Shown in pieces: positions 35,816-48,384 of a DNA stretch of 64,000 bases. This stretch comes from Parus major (lineage: Eukaryota > Chordata > Aves > Passeriformes > Paridae). The stretch is from NCBI RefSeq assembly GCF_001522545.3, contig NC_031774.1, forward strand, positions 19,124,749 to 19,188,748. The letters are read 5' to 3'. Position 1 is the stretch's first letter. Every line of letters starts with the position of its first letter. Position numbers and translations under genes: made by a program. The notes beneath the pieces are model-generated. The model was not told the DNA's origin. It was given only the letters and a program-made list of their open reading frames with translations, and did not search any database.

Positions 35816-38800
35816 CTCTTTAACATGATCATTTCTTATTTCTTCAGTAGTTATAAAATTCTTGGGGAATCAAATTCTTTAGCCTATATAGTTTGACTAT
35901 ATCAATGTGGTCTAATGAGAACAGGTCTCTCATATGGTGCATTTTAAAAGGAAGTGCATTTATATTTACCCAAAGAGATTGTATTAGGTAAGACAACAGT
36001 AAAACAACAAGAGAAACTAATGGGCTTTATATGAAGTGGAAGAGGAGTGCTTGGGGCTGCCATTGGGTGAAGAATGTCAAAAGGTGGTGGAGAACTGCTG
36101 GTCCCTTGGGCATCACTAAGGCTAAAATCACTAAAGGAGATTGTGAATCACTCAGTGATGCCAATGGGAATAGAACAAAGATGGGTGGGTGCGTGGGTTG
36201 GTTGGAGAGAAGGCAACTGGAGAAAGGGAACATGAGGAAAATCCAATAATGTGATCATTTCTCTGCTGAGCAGCTCTGTGGCCAAGCAGCAGGGCTGTGG
36301 CAGGACAGTACAGATGGTGGGATGATGCAGAGTGTTACACTTTCTGCAGTCAGACATTTCCTTGTAATAGGCATCCCCTTTTAAAAGGACCTCTAATGAT
36401 ATCACTTTGATCCTTTTGTGCTTCTGGTTTTTGTTTGATTTTTTCCGGAAAAAAGTATCAACCTTTTGGGGACAAGGAACATTTCTGTGCTTAGTTCCCG
36501 CATCCTGACTGGGTGGATAGGACAGAGTTCCTATCCTCTTGGGGTCTGCAGTTAGCTGCTGTTCTATAGTTCCTCATATTGTACCACTTCCTTTTAGGAT
36601 GTTCTTGTGTGAGAGAATATGTATTTGTATTCCTTTAGGGCTCTTCTGGAGCAGAATCTAAAACTGTCTAATGTCTTTTCATTCCTATTTTGTCTGTAAA
36701 TGAGTCACTTCATCCTTCAATGTACTGCCAACTTGAAAAATGTTTATCTGAAATTTGTATCTTTTATAAAATTAGACATTTATGGAGGAAGTTTTGGGTG
36801 TTTTATTCCCTTTTTAATTAATTTACTTTTTAAAATTATCATGAGCTAAATTCTAGTGACGAGTGGTAATTCCACTGACCACAGAACACAAGCAATAATT
36901 TATATAAAGTTACCACTGCAAACAATGGATCAGCATCAGGAGCTGGTGTAGTAGGAAAATTCAGGTGTGATGTTCTGTAGTTTAAACAAAAGCCATGACA
37001 GTGGGTAACACTAACAATAAAATTGATGGATACTGTAAGGTAAGACTAAGAAACAGAACTGAATTACATTAGACAGCACAGTTCATTGAATAGTGTGTCC
37101 TCTGATTATATTGCCGTTATACACATAAGCTGGATTTGAGCCCAGATAATTTGTGTGTTATCTTTGATACTTAATGACATCTAAATGTCAAGCTGCAGCT
37201 CTTCTGTACCTTATTAGCCAACTGCATACACTATTTTTTCCTCTAATGAGTTTTTTATCATCAGTTCTTTTATTTCATTAGATATTTTCATTTGAAAAGA
37301 CAAGGGGAAAACTTGTGAAAACTTGTTTGTGATGTTGCTTTTAACTAATGTGGCAACATGCAATTAGAGAACTTTTCAGTTCCTAAGATAGTGAGTTTAT
37401 ATCTATCAGAACAAGTTTGGGAAATTAGTAATTTACACAAATTAACAAGTCTACACATCTGGAATTTGTGGAGAGATAAACCATCCATCAGAGATGTGAA
37501 ATGGTTTTCATTTTGGCCTAATAACATTGGCTGCCAGTAGTTAGAACCTTATCTCTTCTGGAGAAAAGTAAAAACTTATCCTTGCATCAAATTTTTACAT
37601 GTTTTTTTGCATCAAAATAGTGAATCTCTCTAAAATCCTAAAAGGAAGAAACTTTAGTCTATTTACATTGATGAAGCTTCTAAAACCTGATAAAGGTACC
37701 TCTGTTTTATCTCCAATAAACTTTTAAATCAAGACAATTATCTTGATGCTGGAAACACACCTTTATTTTATGGAAGACTAACCTGAGTTAGTTTTAAGAT
37801 GTTTTTTTAAATGTTGGTGAAGGCTGAAATCTTGTTATCATTCAAAATGATATTCCAGCAAAACTTTTAAAGGGAAAGTTATGATTCATGGAAGGACAGG
37901 ATGTTTTCAGCCTTTGTATAGTGACTACCTTCAGGTTATTGCCTATTTACAGTTTGCTCTGTAGAAAGGTTTCCAAAGGCACTCGACACACAGGTCTGTA
38001 CTTGTTTTAGGACTCAGTAATTATTAGTGACAGTTTGTTTATCTCTGACACTTCTGATATCTCTTGCTCACTCTCTGCCTGCTGCTGTTAGCTCTTCAAG
38101 TCTCTTTGAAGAAGATACGCATACTCACTTTTAGTTTAGCCCTGCAGAAATTGAGGAGCAGATAGAAACCTGATTACAGGTTTTGTTTTTTTTTCCCAAA
38201 AGATATGAGTGTAGATGATAGAAACCTCTATTGCAATGATTGATTGCTTACAAAGTTCTAGACATTTTGAATCTCCTGGGAGGTAGTTTAGGTGAAATAA
38301 ATAATAAAGATATTTTTCCAGGAATCATCTTACTGAGGAAAGCTCAATTTTATCATGATGGAAAGTGTCTTATGTATATGTCAGTTTCGATCTCCCATAA
38401 GATTAATTAAAAAAAAAAAACAACAAAAAATCAACTCAGAAAGATTGCATTTAAAGAATTACACTGGAAGAGGATATGAGAACCATGTGGATTTGTGACT
38501 AGGAAGAAATCCCTGCATTATAAGAAAATTCCAAACAGAGTAACAGTTTGGAAATGAATTCTATTATAAATGAAAATGCAATAAAAAATTGCATTACAGT
38601 CCTGAAAACCCCTGCAATATTCCTCCCAATCTTGCACACAAATTTGAAGGGAAATAAACTTGTAGCAAACACATGGAAAAATGCAGTAATCTTGCAAATT
38701 AACTCTGTGCCAAGTTTCTGCTGTACAAGCCTTGTTCTACCATTCCTAACTTCATGTCTGGCTTTGTGAAACTTCTGCTGTGTATAAACTGTGTCTGAAA

Positions 38801-40479
38801 TCTACAATGCACTCTGCAGTTATGGATTTGTTAAAGGGAACTCATTCCTGTCTCTCTTATAGTGTGAAACACATCAGGAGGCACATCATGCTATCAATAA
38901 GATCTACTATGAAATAAAATGCAATCTTCATTTTTCCTGATTGCAGGAAGGGTTGACAGAAATGGTGTGCTACACTGAAAGGTGTTACTGGCTTGTGCCC
39001 AAGCTGCTGACTTGTAAGCATTCAGAACTTGGTGGGAAAACGCTGCTTGTGTTTTTCTTGTTCTGACATCTAAAGATTCAAGGCTCCTTTGAATTGGAAT
39101 GAAACTGTGTAGAAGGGGCACAGTCACCTTCATTTTAAAGACCAGGCTATTTCAAGGGGAGCTTGGAGAAAAAAGGCAAGACCTGGTATGTTATATTAGT
39201 CTGCAATCAGAGGGAGATGGAGAGAGGTGTCCAAGCAGGACAAAGATCCTTGATCAGGCTGGTGCCACGTTGCAGTTCTACACTCCTTTCTGGTTTCTTC
39301 TCTGGATGAGGCAATGGATTTGCACTCTGATAAGTCCTATGATCTGACACCAAGCTGTGTGTCACTAATAGCAAATCTAAGGTTTGCTCCTCCCTAACAC
39401 TTTCATTCAGAAAAAAATCTTGTAATTTTCAAATTTAACAGATGTTGTTCACTAAGCTCCCAAACAAAATGCAAAAGTAAAAATAAAAATTAATCTAAAT
39501 AATGGGAGAATGGGAGAAAGCATATAAAAAAAAGCCTTCAAAGTTATTGGAAAATTGTTTGTAATTTGCATGTTATAGATGTGAATCTGTGTAAGTATTC
39601 CGGCTCAAGTAACTACAGACACAGCTTGCTGTATGTTCTAGAGGCAGAAGAATTACATGCAGTCATTCCTCATGTGCCCTGTCTTTTGATGCCAGCTAGG
39701 TGTCAAATTGTACACTGGAATCCTCTCTTTTACCTTTAAAGGTCATCTGCCCCCAGAGCCACTGATGATGAGGTCACATGGGTAAAATTGAACAGGTGGG
39801 GGGGAGGTGGAGAGACGTCAGCAGGCACAAAGAATGAATGTGGATAAATAACCCTTTTAGGTTGGAAGGAATTTCTGCAATGTCGAGTTATCATTGTATT
39901 CACATTGCAACACTAATCAACACTAGCCAGACAGGAAATCAAACTGCTCAGTGCTCACGGGGTAAACATGTGGATTTGTATCAAACTGCAGCACTTACTT
40001 CCTAGCTAAACCAGATTGTCCCCCTTGAGCTATTTTCAAAATGCATCAGCAAGAAGGAGGTTATGTAAAAAGGCCTTAAACCATATGTTACCAGGTTGTA
40101 CCCACTTACATCAAATACTTTAAGACTGACTGTAGATGTCTGTGCACTGTACATAACACTTGCATGAAATTAATTTTTGCCAAATAGGGCTGAATAACCT
40201 CTTACTAACTCCTAATGACAGAAGCTGATATATAATGTATGCTGGCTTTGTGCTTTGCTGATTGAATTAGAAGGGAAAAGAATGCCTGTATATAAAGCAA
40301 ACATTTCCCTGCTGTGGAAGAACAAGAGTTTAGTGGATTTATCCCAAGTATATTTAATGGACTGCATAGGGAAACATGAAAAAACTAATTTCCAAGATTA
40401 AATATTTGCCCAAATTACGAAGTCAGTGCTCAGCACAGCAAGCTAGGACAAGATTGTGAGATAGTGAGGGTCAGACTAT

Positions 40480-41470
40480 CTGCTATTTGTTTCCTCCTGA
40501 TGGCTAATGCTAAACATCAGCTAAAGAGTGCTGGTTATTGTTTTATCTGTAATTGCTAATGATCAATTTAAAATGGGGCCAATAACAGGATATATTCTAT
40601 TCATATTGAATGTAAATATCCTGAGGTCTCCATCCAATCTATGTTAACTTTTTAACTCCGATCTGTTTTCTGCCCTGTTATTTCTGCTCTGTGATATTGA
40701 AATCTCAGCAATGTTTTAGGCTGTTTTTCCGAAGTTTTACAGGTGAGTTTTAAAGATATGTTATTTGGTTTTGATTATTTTTTTAACCTATTTAAAGAAG
40801 CTACTGTTATTCGTCTGTGTGTTAGATGTAAATAATCTCAAGCTATACTTTAGATAAAATAATCTCAAATTACGTGTATAGGCTGGGCAGCCGTAACACA
40901 AAGTCAGTCAATTCCCAAGATAACTTCTTTTGTTTTGATGTGTTTGCCTAATTGCAGGCAGGTGAAAACGGAGCATTTTTGGTGTGTTTTGTTTGTTTGT
41001 TTTGGTTTGATTTTGATTTTCTCTCTCCAAATTTTTCATTTTATACTGCCATTTTCCAAGCAAGCTGTATTTCGTTTCCAGATGTATATCAAAACTTGCA
41101 GGATATTGTAAGCCTAGAAATTTGTGGACAGAGCTGCTTTGGTTTTATATGAAGCAAATTTGTTCAATTTGATTTGAAGTTTGTGATTGCATTAGTGTGT
41201 TGAAAGAGAGGTCATTTACAGCTTGTACATTATGCAGCAGTACCTAGAAGGTCAATAAATGTCTGATTAACCACTCTGAGTAGAACACCTTTGGCCCTTC
41301 ATTTCAGACAGACACATGTTCTTTTTCTGATTAATTAAAAAGTATCATCTTTCTTGGACCAATATGCCAATGAGGTAATGATACCATTAAATTGTGGACA
41401 CTGCATTATTCATCGTAAAAATAATTGGATTAAATTAAATGGGAGAAAAGTGAAATCATAGATTGAATTA
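40480..41470. promoter_or_regulatory. Possible conserved noncoding cluster
   Basis: Two AT-rich but complex blocks (40480-40620 and 41220-41470) carry motifs such as ctgtaattgctaatgatcaa, ctgattaattaaaaagtatc and accaatatgccaatgaggta. Between them lies simple T/GTTT sequence. No repeat or frame explains the blocks. The evidence is texture only. Confidence 0.2.
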
Positions 41471-43240
41471 AAGGGAGAAAACAACCGGGTTGTTATTCTA
41501 AATCCTGATTTTGAGCATACCCTGCCTCCACAGATTGTCCCCTATGGGCTTCAGAATGGCTACTGGTGAACAGGAACAAAGCAGGCAATGTGAAGCTGGG
41601 TATGTTGCATAAAGTTAGACAGAGGTTATCCCTGGTATCCCTGAGATCCATTTGTGTGGTCTGGATTGGACTTGAAACTACCTCTAGAAGCTGCTGAATG
41701 AAAAGGTTGCTATTCAGCACGGAAGTATTTCTGCACCTCGAATAAAAAGCCTCCTCTGTTGCTAAAAAGGAAAAAAAATACAATAGGAGGCACATTACTT
41801 TTAAAAAGCAACAAGGAGTTATAAGGGAAGTAAGTACAGACATATAAAAATGCATCTGCTTGAAATTAGGTTTGACTTTAGTTCCAGGTTTCCTGATTTA
41901 TTCAAATAAAGACTATTTGTATGATTTTTTTTTTTCTAGCAGGCTTTACAGGGAAATAGTTCATTTTCAGAGGTGAACAGTGTTGCTGCTGAGCATTATG
42001 CTAGTAAAATACACAGTGCTGCTCAATGCTAGTAACTGCATTGTAGTTCTGCTGCGGGAAGGGGTTTGGACATAATGTGAATCAGTAGATTCCTCTCTGA
42101 TATGAACTGACCTTTCAACATTTCAGCTTAGCTTTGAGATGATCTTATGAGGAGTGCTGATGAGCAAAATCTTTCTAATTGCCTACACAGCTGAGATATT
42201 CAAGTGCTCCTGGTGTATAAGTTGTTCTTTAAGAGGGTTCCACAAATGTGGAATTAGTTGTCAATCTTAGATGAGAATGATCTGGAGTTTCTGGAGAACA
42301 CTGTGTGATAACATCTATTTCTCCTAAAAGGGATGACCTGAGTCCAGGTTTTGTTTTAGGAAGGAAAGTACTGCAGTGGAAGAAAACTTTGGATGCAATG
42401 GATAATTGCAAATAGAGGATTTGTCTTCATTATTAAAGGAAAGAGATAACACCTTAAAATGACCTTCAAGTATGTATTTAGTTTAGCCAAATCCTAATTG
42501 CTGCTACTCTGCTGCTCTCTGTCAGCGCACATTAGTCCCATTTATGATACACATGATCTATTGCAACACCATCTTATCTTTACATTTAGACATCTGACAT
42601 TTAGACAGGGGTTTCTGATTTCTATGATATATATTTTATAGTCGGTATTGCACCTTTTGTTTTGGAAAAGGACCCTATGCACAGAGGAACTGTACACTAA
42701 TGGGAACCAACCCACTCAGAATCTTACTTTCTTGACTGACAATATCTTGGATAAATCCTGGATGAAATCAACATGGACTCAACATTTCTTCTTGCTTAGT
42801 CTAATAGGTAACTTTTCATACAGCCCTCTTCTTTAATGGAAACTTATCTTACAGAATGACAGGAAAATTTTACTGCAGAAAAATTAATTTCCTTCCTTCA
42901 ATATTTCTTTTATTAGTTTCAGACATCATATATCTTAACAAGAAATGTTCCCAGCCACTGAGATTAACATGCAAAGCTGCTTCTTAAGAGTATTCATTCT
43001 TCTTTTAAAAATGACACAGAGTGCTAAAAGAACCTTGTTCTTAATTTTTAAACCCACTAATTTCATTGTGTCTGACACAAAGCAGAACATTTTTGCTATA
43101 ATTACTGTATAAGTTATTTTTTTCCTCAAAGTTGTAATTTTCCTAAAATAAGCTGGACTGCTTCAATTATGTAAATCAAATATCTAGAGAATATGATGAC
43201 TGCATTGGCAAAACACAATAGAACTTAACAGGAAGCCAGC

Positions 43241-43264
43241 AGAGAGAGAGAGAGAGAGAGAGAG
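43241..43264. repeat. (AG)12 microsatellite
   Basis: A perfect AG dinucleotide repeat of 24 bp, a likely length-polymorphic site. Confidence 0.97.
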
Positions 43265-44439
43265 ATATGGAAGGCAAAAGCCCAAATGAGGATGCTTTTT
43301 TCAATTAGAACCACAGCAAATTCCCTGCCCTGCTGGTAAACTGGCTCCTGCAGCTTCTCACTCTGCCAGATCTGCTCTTCCCTTGATGCCAGAGTACGAC
43401 CATTAAGACTGGCAGGAAGTCTAGGCTAAAATGAAAACTACTGTGCAGAGACCAAGAGTGACTGAGAAAAAATTACGGTTTACTTCTGTTGGGTTTCTTT
43501 CCTATTTGTTGTTAAAGCTAAATGCATTGGCAGCAGTGTCCCAAACAGCCAAAGAAATCATAATGAATTCCACATGAGACATCTCAAGCAGTATGAAACA
43601 GCTGGAAGATGGAAGAAGGCCATAGTAATGGCTAAACTATATATTTATTCTCAGATCTGGCAAACTGCTTCAAATGGCTGGCACAAGGTGTCTTGGATCC
43701 TGAAAGTCCTGAGAACAGCTGACTCGACTCCTCCACACATATTCTGATGTAAATCTTCCTGTAAAGCTCAACCTTTCCCCACTCAGGACCTTCTCAGTGA
43801 CCAACATTACACTGTTTTTAGGATGCATCTGTTTCTATCTCTTCGCTGCAGGTGGAATAATCAGATTGAAGGCAACTATACAAAGGTGAAGTAACACCAC
43901 TGACCTACATTATAAAGTCACTGCAGCTTTATTTTTAATTACAACGGGGTTTGTTTTCATGATCTTTTTTAACAGCTGACACATTCAGAAGAGACTTTTA
44001 CTGGTCTCTCTTCGGCAATTCACTTATTTATTTTTTTTCCAAATAACTTTAGATAAAGCAGAAATTGTTAAAACACGAGATTCAGTTTGACAATTCTTTC
44101 TGACACATTTATTTTTCCATTTGCCAACATTTATTTATACAGAGAGCTTAAGTTATTATAAGAGTATACTACCCTTAAGTATGGTTGTGAAATTCTTCTG
44201 GGTTTTGCTAGTTCTTTACTAAGATCAGAATGTAGAAAATGCATTCTTGTGTTGTCTGTATTCAACATTGTAGTTTTATATCTCAGACATCCAAGTGCTG
44301 AAAATCTGAGCAGATTAATTCCAGTAATTCTCTCTTTTATGTTGAAACTCTGTCTTTTATCTTTAAATTATTTTGCTTTGTATTTTTATGGCAGAAGGCA
44401 TCTGGTCTGATTTAGTATTCTGTATTTATTTACTTGGTG

Positions 44440-45070
44440 GTTTCTATGCCCAAATTACTCCATGACTAACAAAAGACCTTATCAAAGCCTAAAGTGAAAT
44501 CCAAATAGATTCTCTTGTTTGATTTACCTTTCATCACTTTTTGCTAAAATTTTCATGGAGGAAATTTAAAATTTTGTATTTAGCTGACATGTCAAATAAT
44601 TAAACTGGTGTGTTTTATTTGCCTTTTGATCTGTACCCTCTTCCCCTCAATGCTGGCTTCCCAAGCATGTAAATATCCTGGTTTTCCAGTCTAGATTCTG
44701 AAAGCTTCTGACAATTTTGTAAACTCAATAACTGTTTCTTAAAATTGTTCCTTTAACATAAAATGCTAAAGTTTGTAGTTAATGCTTTGCTCCTGCAGTG
44801 CCTCTCATCTCAGTCTCTGACTGTGATGTTATTCCTATTTAGATTGAAATTCTTCAAAATGATTATGTCCCAAGAATTGATTAAAGAAAAATTCACCCTT
44901 GCCCATCACTAAAGTGGTTTTCCTCTTCTTTGTCAAGCAGTACCAGTCCTCCTCTCGGTCTGGCAATCCCACTTACACTATTTACTTTTCCTTTCTTCAT
45001 CTAATCCTAATTAAATCCAGGCCTCTTTTTCATGCCTATGCTTCTTAAATTACCTCTTGCAAAATGGTTG
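44440..45070 (-). mobile_element. Possible very old CR1/L3-like LINE fragment
   Basis: Plus-strand segments such as gaccttatcaaagcctaaag, then tgaaatccaaatagattctc, resemble the reverse complement of L3/CR1 wording. A later pyrimidine-rich part with cagtaccagtcctcctctcg has similar character. Matching is patchy, with AT-rich insertions, and the borders are guesses. Unique sequence is a fair alternative. Confidence 0.28.
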
Positions 45071-46232
45071 TGCTCTTTAGCAAGAGTTTCCCTCTGGCTG
45101 AAGTAGCTGGAGAGAGCATTATTCTCACCACAGAGAGATGCAACAGCTAGTAGATAACATAATTAGATTAATGGCAGTTCCATATAAGAAAAAACATTTT
45201 GGGAGCAAAAAATTATAGGATGGCATTATTTGCATTAGTCCTGCCTATAGGTCAGCTGTATTTCACTTGGTCTGTTTTGGGGGAAACTTAGAGGTGCATT
45301 GATTAGAAAATTTACTTGTCTATTCTCTTTCTTCAGTGGCTGTGCTGAAATACGAGGTTCTTGTCATACTTGATTGTTTAATTGTACAAACAGCTTCACA
45401 CTATCTTGGGTTATAGCAGCACAGTGGAGAGCAAGCATCAGAATCAGACTGTAATTGCTGACAGGTAATCATCTCTCTTTCCTTGGTATGATAAGTCAGT
45501 TCAGGCTGTGGCAGATGTGTTTCAGGAAGTTTTGAAATGAAGGGGTAATATAGATTGTGCCATGACACAAGACAACTGACAGAAAGAGAAATGGGAAGGG
45601 TAAGAAATTGCATATAACAGATAAAAAGTTTTGTACACATACCGTTGGCATGCAGCACTCTCTCAATGCTGTAGAAAATAGCATAAACTTGTATGTTTAC
45701 ATGCTAATTAATTTTATTTTTATGTTGTCCAAAGTTTGAAAGTTAGGGGCAAATGTCACTTGCTATTCCACATGGTGTAAAAGAGTACATGACTTTATAA
45801 CTAAAGTTTAAAACCATGAAAAGGACAGTTTCAGGGGAAGTTTTGTTAACAGAAGAAAAAAGGAGGGAAAATAGTGCTCAAAATGGCAGTCAGCGGTGTG
45901 TGTTAAGGTTAATTTTGCAGGAATTGTCAGAAAAGGATTGACTCATTGTCACTATATTTCAATGCAGAAAAGGGGCTTTAATCTCTCAGATATCTGAATT
46001 TCCAAAATTAATATATTAAATCCTGGTTATCCCAGAATATAAGAGGAAAAGCCCCAGCTACTTAATTGTACCCATAATGCTATCAGAAACAGCAGGTATA
46101 ATTCTGAAAGACACAATAAGGTAGGTTTTGTCTGCACTACTGATGCAGAACTGCTACAGTGTAAGAGTATTGCTTCTTCCCTATCTAATGAAGCCCTGGA
46201 TAGGATGTTTTTAAATGTCTTTAAGCTCTATC

Positions 46233-46255
46233 AAAAAAAAAAAAAAAAAAAAAAA
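46233..46255. repeat. Poly(A) tract, 23 bp
   Basis: An uninterrupted run of 23 A. It could be a retrotransposition tail, but the upstream 200 bp are not recognisable as a processed transcript or SINE and no flanking duplication was found. Confidence 0.9.
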
Positions 46256-47871
46256 GGGAATGATCTAGGCAGACCACAATTACTTCATTTACTGTGCACA
46301 GTTTCTTATGATTTTCTCTGGGCAAATCTGTAAGGGGATCCTCAGTTGCAGCACAGATAACAAGGTTCTGTATATTGTAGCCCAATCTAAGTGCCAAAGG
46401 ACACATAATAAAAGATGGATGAAAACTTAAAAGAAAATACAGGCTGCTGATTTATTTGCCTTGATGCATCTTGTCCCTGCTATATATGCTTGTTAACCAG
46501 GCTTTGAGTAATTAAATATGTAAGAAAACAAGATTTTAGAGGCCCAATCTTTTCAAATTTAAGAAAGGTAAAAGACTATTTTCCAAAATAATATCCTGAA
46601 AGAACTTGAAGCAAGTCAATCAGCAGAGAGACTATTACACGTCCCTCTAGGTGTTAGTGCTGATTTCAAGATGGCCTGTAGATAAAGTAAGAAAATAATA
46701 TTTCAGCTCAGAGAGAACAAGGGAAATGATAACTCAAATTTATTGAGCTGGGTATAACGACAAAAGATGGGAGAAACTGCAGATTCATTTGCAATTTTTC
46801 GTACTATCACATGGGAAATTATGAAAATCAAGTGTTTATAGGATTAGTGAACTCATAGTAGCAGTCCATTTTATGAAGAAACTGTCAAAATCCTTTAATC
46901 ATATCTGGTATAACTGGATGGAATTTTATGCACTGTTAAACATGGTAGAAGCTCTTTAGAAAAATGTGAAAACAATTTGTCATCATTAGTGACACGTAAA
47001 AACAACTGTGGACAGCTTTAGCGGTCTGCTTATAAACCCTGAAGAATGAGAGCTCAAAAACTTTGGCTTAGGGACTGACACTGGAAAATCTGCTGGACCT
47101 AGAAAATGTGTGGGGTTTTTTAAAATTTATTGCAAGATGAAGTATTTCCTGACTATTTGCATTTTTCCTTTTTGGGTTTTCTGATGCCTCTCTGGGGTCC
47201 CAGGTATGAGATTTTACTAGAAGACTCCCTGGAGCTATTTGGCCCTCTAATTTATATCCACCTCTGGTTGTTCAGGTCCATAGTGATGAAGTTGAAGGGT
47301 CCTAGGGCAATCAAAAATTGCACTGGGATGGTTGGTTGAAGGGACAGGAGCAGAGATGGTGTTTTCCTCAATCCCTTAGGTAGCAGGAAGGCAAGAATCC
47401 CAAAAGGAACAGGAGAACCCACATGATCAACAGGTGTCCTAAAGACTGGTGCTGTCAGTATAATCTTGGCTTTTTCAAATATGGGGCATCTTATATGGCA
47501 CCAGGTGTTCTGGAAACAGATGGGGCTTGCTTATCTGCAAGGGGGGAAAAAATATCCTAGCCCATGAGTTGGCAGGGCTGATTGAGAGGGCTTTAAACTC
47601 AGTTTGAAGGAGGAAAAGCCCTGAATAAGAAAAAGATTGCTAGAGATGAGTTTCCTTGTTGATTTTTTTGTTTGTTTGTTTTTTTGGGGTTTTTTTTGGT
47701 GGGTTTCTTAAACTTCTCTTTTTTCTCCTTTTATTATTTATGCATAAAAGATACTTTTTACTTCCATATTCTTTCTTTTATCTGGAACCCATAGTGAAAT
47801 CATAATTAAAATGTGAAAATCTAGCAAAAAAAATGACTATATTTTATTGGCTTTGGGTTTATATCACCACT

Positions 47872-47907
47872 GAATACTAAAGAAAATTTGAATACTAAAG
47901 AAAATCA
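47872..47907. repeat. 18-bp tandem duplication
   Basis: The unit gaatactaaagaaaattt is followed directly by gaatactaaagaaaatca, with two terminal mismatches. A simple local duplication. Confidence 0.85.
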
Positions 47908-48246
47908 TGAGAGGTCCATTTTGTTTCCAAAAGCATCCTGTACAACAACCATTATATAATCCAGCTCAAGAGTCCTTCAGTGCATGGTAAACAATGTAAT
48001 GCAGTACATTTGGTACAAAATAATGACGCTGAACTGTTGTGATTTCAGCCTACTTAACAATCTTGAGGCTTTTTGAGGTCACAGAACAAACAATATTTTA
48101 TCTTTTTGCAATAAAAAGTGGGTACTGGGACTACCCAAACCACTCTATACAATTTTGTATATAAAGAATCCATCCAGGTTTTACTGATGCTGCACTCCAA
48201 GAGGTGATTTTAAGCATCCTGGTGGAGACATGCAGATGTGCTTTTA

Positions 48247-48384
48247 GCTAGGAGGGGGCAGTCAGCCGATGTCAGAGGCTGTCTGACCAGGCTGTCCTGG
48301 CCTGGGATTATGAACACGTCCTGGTGGGACACGGTTCTGCTCTCCCAGTCACGGCAGCTCTTCGATAAGATGGTCACCTACAAG
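48247..48384 (+). other. Candidate coding exon with strong GC3 bias
   Basis: One frame is open from upstream of 48247 through AAG|gtacac at 48384/48385. From an internal ATG at 48310 the peptide reads MNTSWWDTVLLSQSRQLFDK then MVTYK, with an N-glycosylation-type NTS. Of the 24 codons after this ATG about 21 end in G or C, in a region that is otherwise AT-rich; this is a coding-like bias. Two gene models fit: an internal exon using the acceptor cttttag (to 48246), or a first coding exon starting at the ATG. I do not recognise the protein. A GC-rich fragment of an unknown element remains possible. Confidence 0.3.

Larger units (their letters stand above)
35816..44439. other. Long unique AT-rich sequence
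   Basis: More than 8 kb without a confident element. Simple tracts include an A-rich run near 38407-38430, T/GTTT-rich sequence at 40985-41030 and an (AG)12 microsatellite at 43241-43264. Two stretches at 40480-40620 and 41220-41470 look like possible conserved noncoding DNA. Open frames such as 41493-41855 (-) have no recognisable family. Confidence 0.5.

Noticed and set aside
39855..39930. Possible CR1 stub (ttaggttggaaggaatttct)
   Set aside because: Only about 20 bp resemble a CR1 3' end, the terminal octamers are absent and the flanks do not match.
41926..41990. Acceptor-like tttttttttctagcag followed by a short open stretch
   Set aside because: Donor side is weak and the segment is too short; many such acceptors are expected in AT-rich DNA.
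46100..46260. Processed pseudogene or SINE suggested by the A23 run
   Set aside because: No recognisable transcript or tRNA-derived head upstream and no flanking target duplication.
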